NCBI GenBank assembly: GCA_040901765.1
Contig: JBBDYG010000075.1
Span: 1 to 64,000 of the forward strand
From: JBBDYG01 sp040901765
GTDB lineage: Bacteria; Planctomycetota; Planctomycetia; Pirellulales; Lacipirellulaceae
DNA length: 64,000 nucleotides
Reading direction: 5' to 3'
Part shown: piece by piece, positions 63,144 to 64,000 of the stretch
Layout: the number at the start of each line of letters is the position of its first letter
Numbering within the stretch: the stretch's first letter is position 1
Notes under the pieces: model-generated
What the model was told of the DNA's origin: nothing
The model's database searches: none
Seen by the model: only the letters and a program-made list of their open reading frames with translations
Position numbers and translations under genes: made by a program

Positions 63144-64000
63144 CCCGCACGGCCTGACCGCCGCGCTGGTCCTGCTCGCCACGAGTGTGTGCGCGGGTCA
63201 AGATATCGTCGTGCCTTCAGCCATCCTTTCGGTGCTGGAAAAAGTCGATATTCCCGCGCCCGAAGCGGGCATTCTCAATTCGCTTGCGGTGCGCGTAGGT
63301 GCTCGCGTCCAGGCAGGGCAGGCGGTTGCGCAAATCGATCCACAGGAGCAGAAACTGCTGGCCGAGTTGGTCAACCAGGACTTGCTGCTCGCCAAGCGCG
63401 AATCGGAAAGCGACATCAGCGTTCGCCTTGCCCAGAAAGAGCACGAAGTGGCCCGCGTGGAGTTGCAACGGGCGACTTCCGTCAATGCCGATTTCCCCAA
63501 CACCGTGTCCGCAAAGGAGGTCGATCGACTGAAGCTTGCGGTGGAATCGACCAATCTGAAGATCGAGCACGCCGATTTCGAACGGGCGCTCCTCGGGTTA
63601 CGCATTCAACGCATCGATGCCGACTTGAAACTCGCTCAGCATCGCGTTGATCGATTGGCAATTGCGACGCCGATCCCAGGCGTGGTGGCTCAAATTGATA
63701 AGAGCGCCGGCGAGTGGGTCGACAAGGGTGAGCTGATTCTGCGCGTCGTGCGGGTCGATCGGCTAAAGGTCGAAGGTTACGTCGGCGTCGCGGATTCCAA
63801 GGGACTCGTGGGGCGACCGGTGGAGGTGGAAGCCATCGTTGACGGCGGCGAGCCGATCCGAACAGTTGGCAAAATCACGTTCGTCAGCCCCGAGGCGGAA
63901 CCGGTCGATGCCCAGGTCCATTTTTGGGCGGAAGTCGATAACTCTGCCATGCAGCTTCGGCCAGGCTTGTCGGTATCGGTGAAGATTCGCCACGCGGCTG
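63106..64000 (+). CDS. Membrane fusion (HlyD-family) protein, cut by the window edge
   Basis: At least 298 codons; continues past 64000. Starts inside the previous gene (38-base overlap) at ATG 63106. It begins MKPGKRFNVIGSSPHGLTAA with a hydrophobic signal peptide ending CAGQ, then an adaptor pattern: EKVDIPAPEAGILNSLAVRVGARVQAGQAVAQID, a coiled-coil hairpin (LLAKRESESDISVRLAQKEHEVARVELQRA...), RLAIATPIPGVVAQIDKSAGEWVDKGELILRVV, and a beta-barrel region. Probably the second adaptor of the same export operon; the transporter is expected just beyond the edge. Confidence 0.82.
   Translation, partial: MKPGKRFNVIGSSPHGLTAALVLLATSVCAGQDIVVPSAILSVLEKVDIPAPEAGILNSLAVRVGARVQAGQAVAQIDPQEQKLLAELVNQDLLLAKRESESDISVRLAQKEHEVARVELQRATSVNADFPNTVSAKEVDRLKLAVESTNLKIEHADFERALLGLRIQRIDADLKLAQHRVDRLAIATPIPGVVAQIDKSAGEWVDKGELILRVVRVDRLKVEGYVGVADSKGLVGRPVEVEAIVDGGEPIRTVGKITFVSPEAEPVDAQVHFWAEVDNSAMQLRPGLSVSVKIRHAA

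Overview
The window reads as chromosomal DNA of a planctomycete, most likely of the Pirellulales. The evidence is the combination of PEP-CTERM proteins with dockerin-like repeats, a DUF1559 pseudopilin, a LEPR-XLL-like giant surface protein, a very long SecA, a Kdo transferase and high-GC DNA rich in short palindromic repeats. No rRNA, tRNA or CRISPR array was recognised.

Layout. 1-11.4 kb: a SelA-like protein without its PLP lysine, an exported protein, the protease Prc, a DUF4198-kelch protein, a PEP-CTERM/DUF1559 fusion, a PEP-CTERM protein, hemP behind a possible Fur box, and an MBL hydrolase. 11.7-21.6 kb: secA with an internal repeated insertion, waaA (kdtA), a rhomboid-like protein with a Zn-binding tail, and an ABC-2 exporter (one ATPase, two permeases) split by a DUF104/PIN toxin-antitoxin pair. 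21.6-24.4 kb: a beta-helix PEP-CTERM gene broken by a 200-bp MITE, overlapping an HNH-like gene. 24.6-31 kb: ispH, a circularly permuted ATP-grasp/alpha-E pair, and ruvB. 31-34.5 kb: a planctomycete exported protein, a repeat-rich gene-poor stretch, a formylglycine-generating-enzyme-like PEP-CTERM protein and a decayed RHH/PIN module. 34.6-38.4 kb: an Hsp70 homologue and an FHA-bearing predicted pseudokinase. 38.5-51.4 kb: a Tad/Flp pilus locus (Flp pilin, prepilin peptidase, several TadE/TadG-like proteins, CpaB-like protein, FHA-TadA fusion, TadB, TadC, FHA membrane protein), with a second CpaF ATPase on the other strand. 52-64 kb: an ECF-like sigma factor, a double-FHA protein, and a 2354-residue repeat protein followed by two membrane-fusion-type proteins, the second cut by the window edge.

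How the genes may work together. The Tad genes on the minus strand look like one transcription unit from flp down to the FHA protein, interrupted by a nested inverted repeat of about 450 bp. FHA domains recur in the TadA-like ATPase, the membrane protein, the pseudokinase and the protein next to the sigma factor, suggesting phospho-dependent or scaffold-type regulation of this surface apparatus (inference). The giant protein and the overlapping membrane-fusion genes look like a separate surface-protein export operon.

The most unusual content is non-coding. It includes 7-bp-period tandem arrays at ten or more places (one inside waaA), 50-bp palindromes placed at stop codons, a family of hairpins with a conserved centre and covarying arms (one fusing two genes in frame), and the nested palindrome in the Tad locus.
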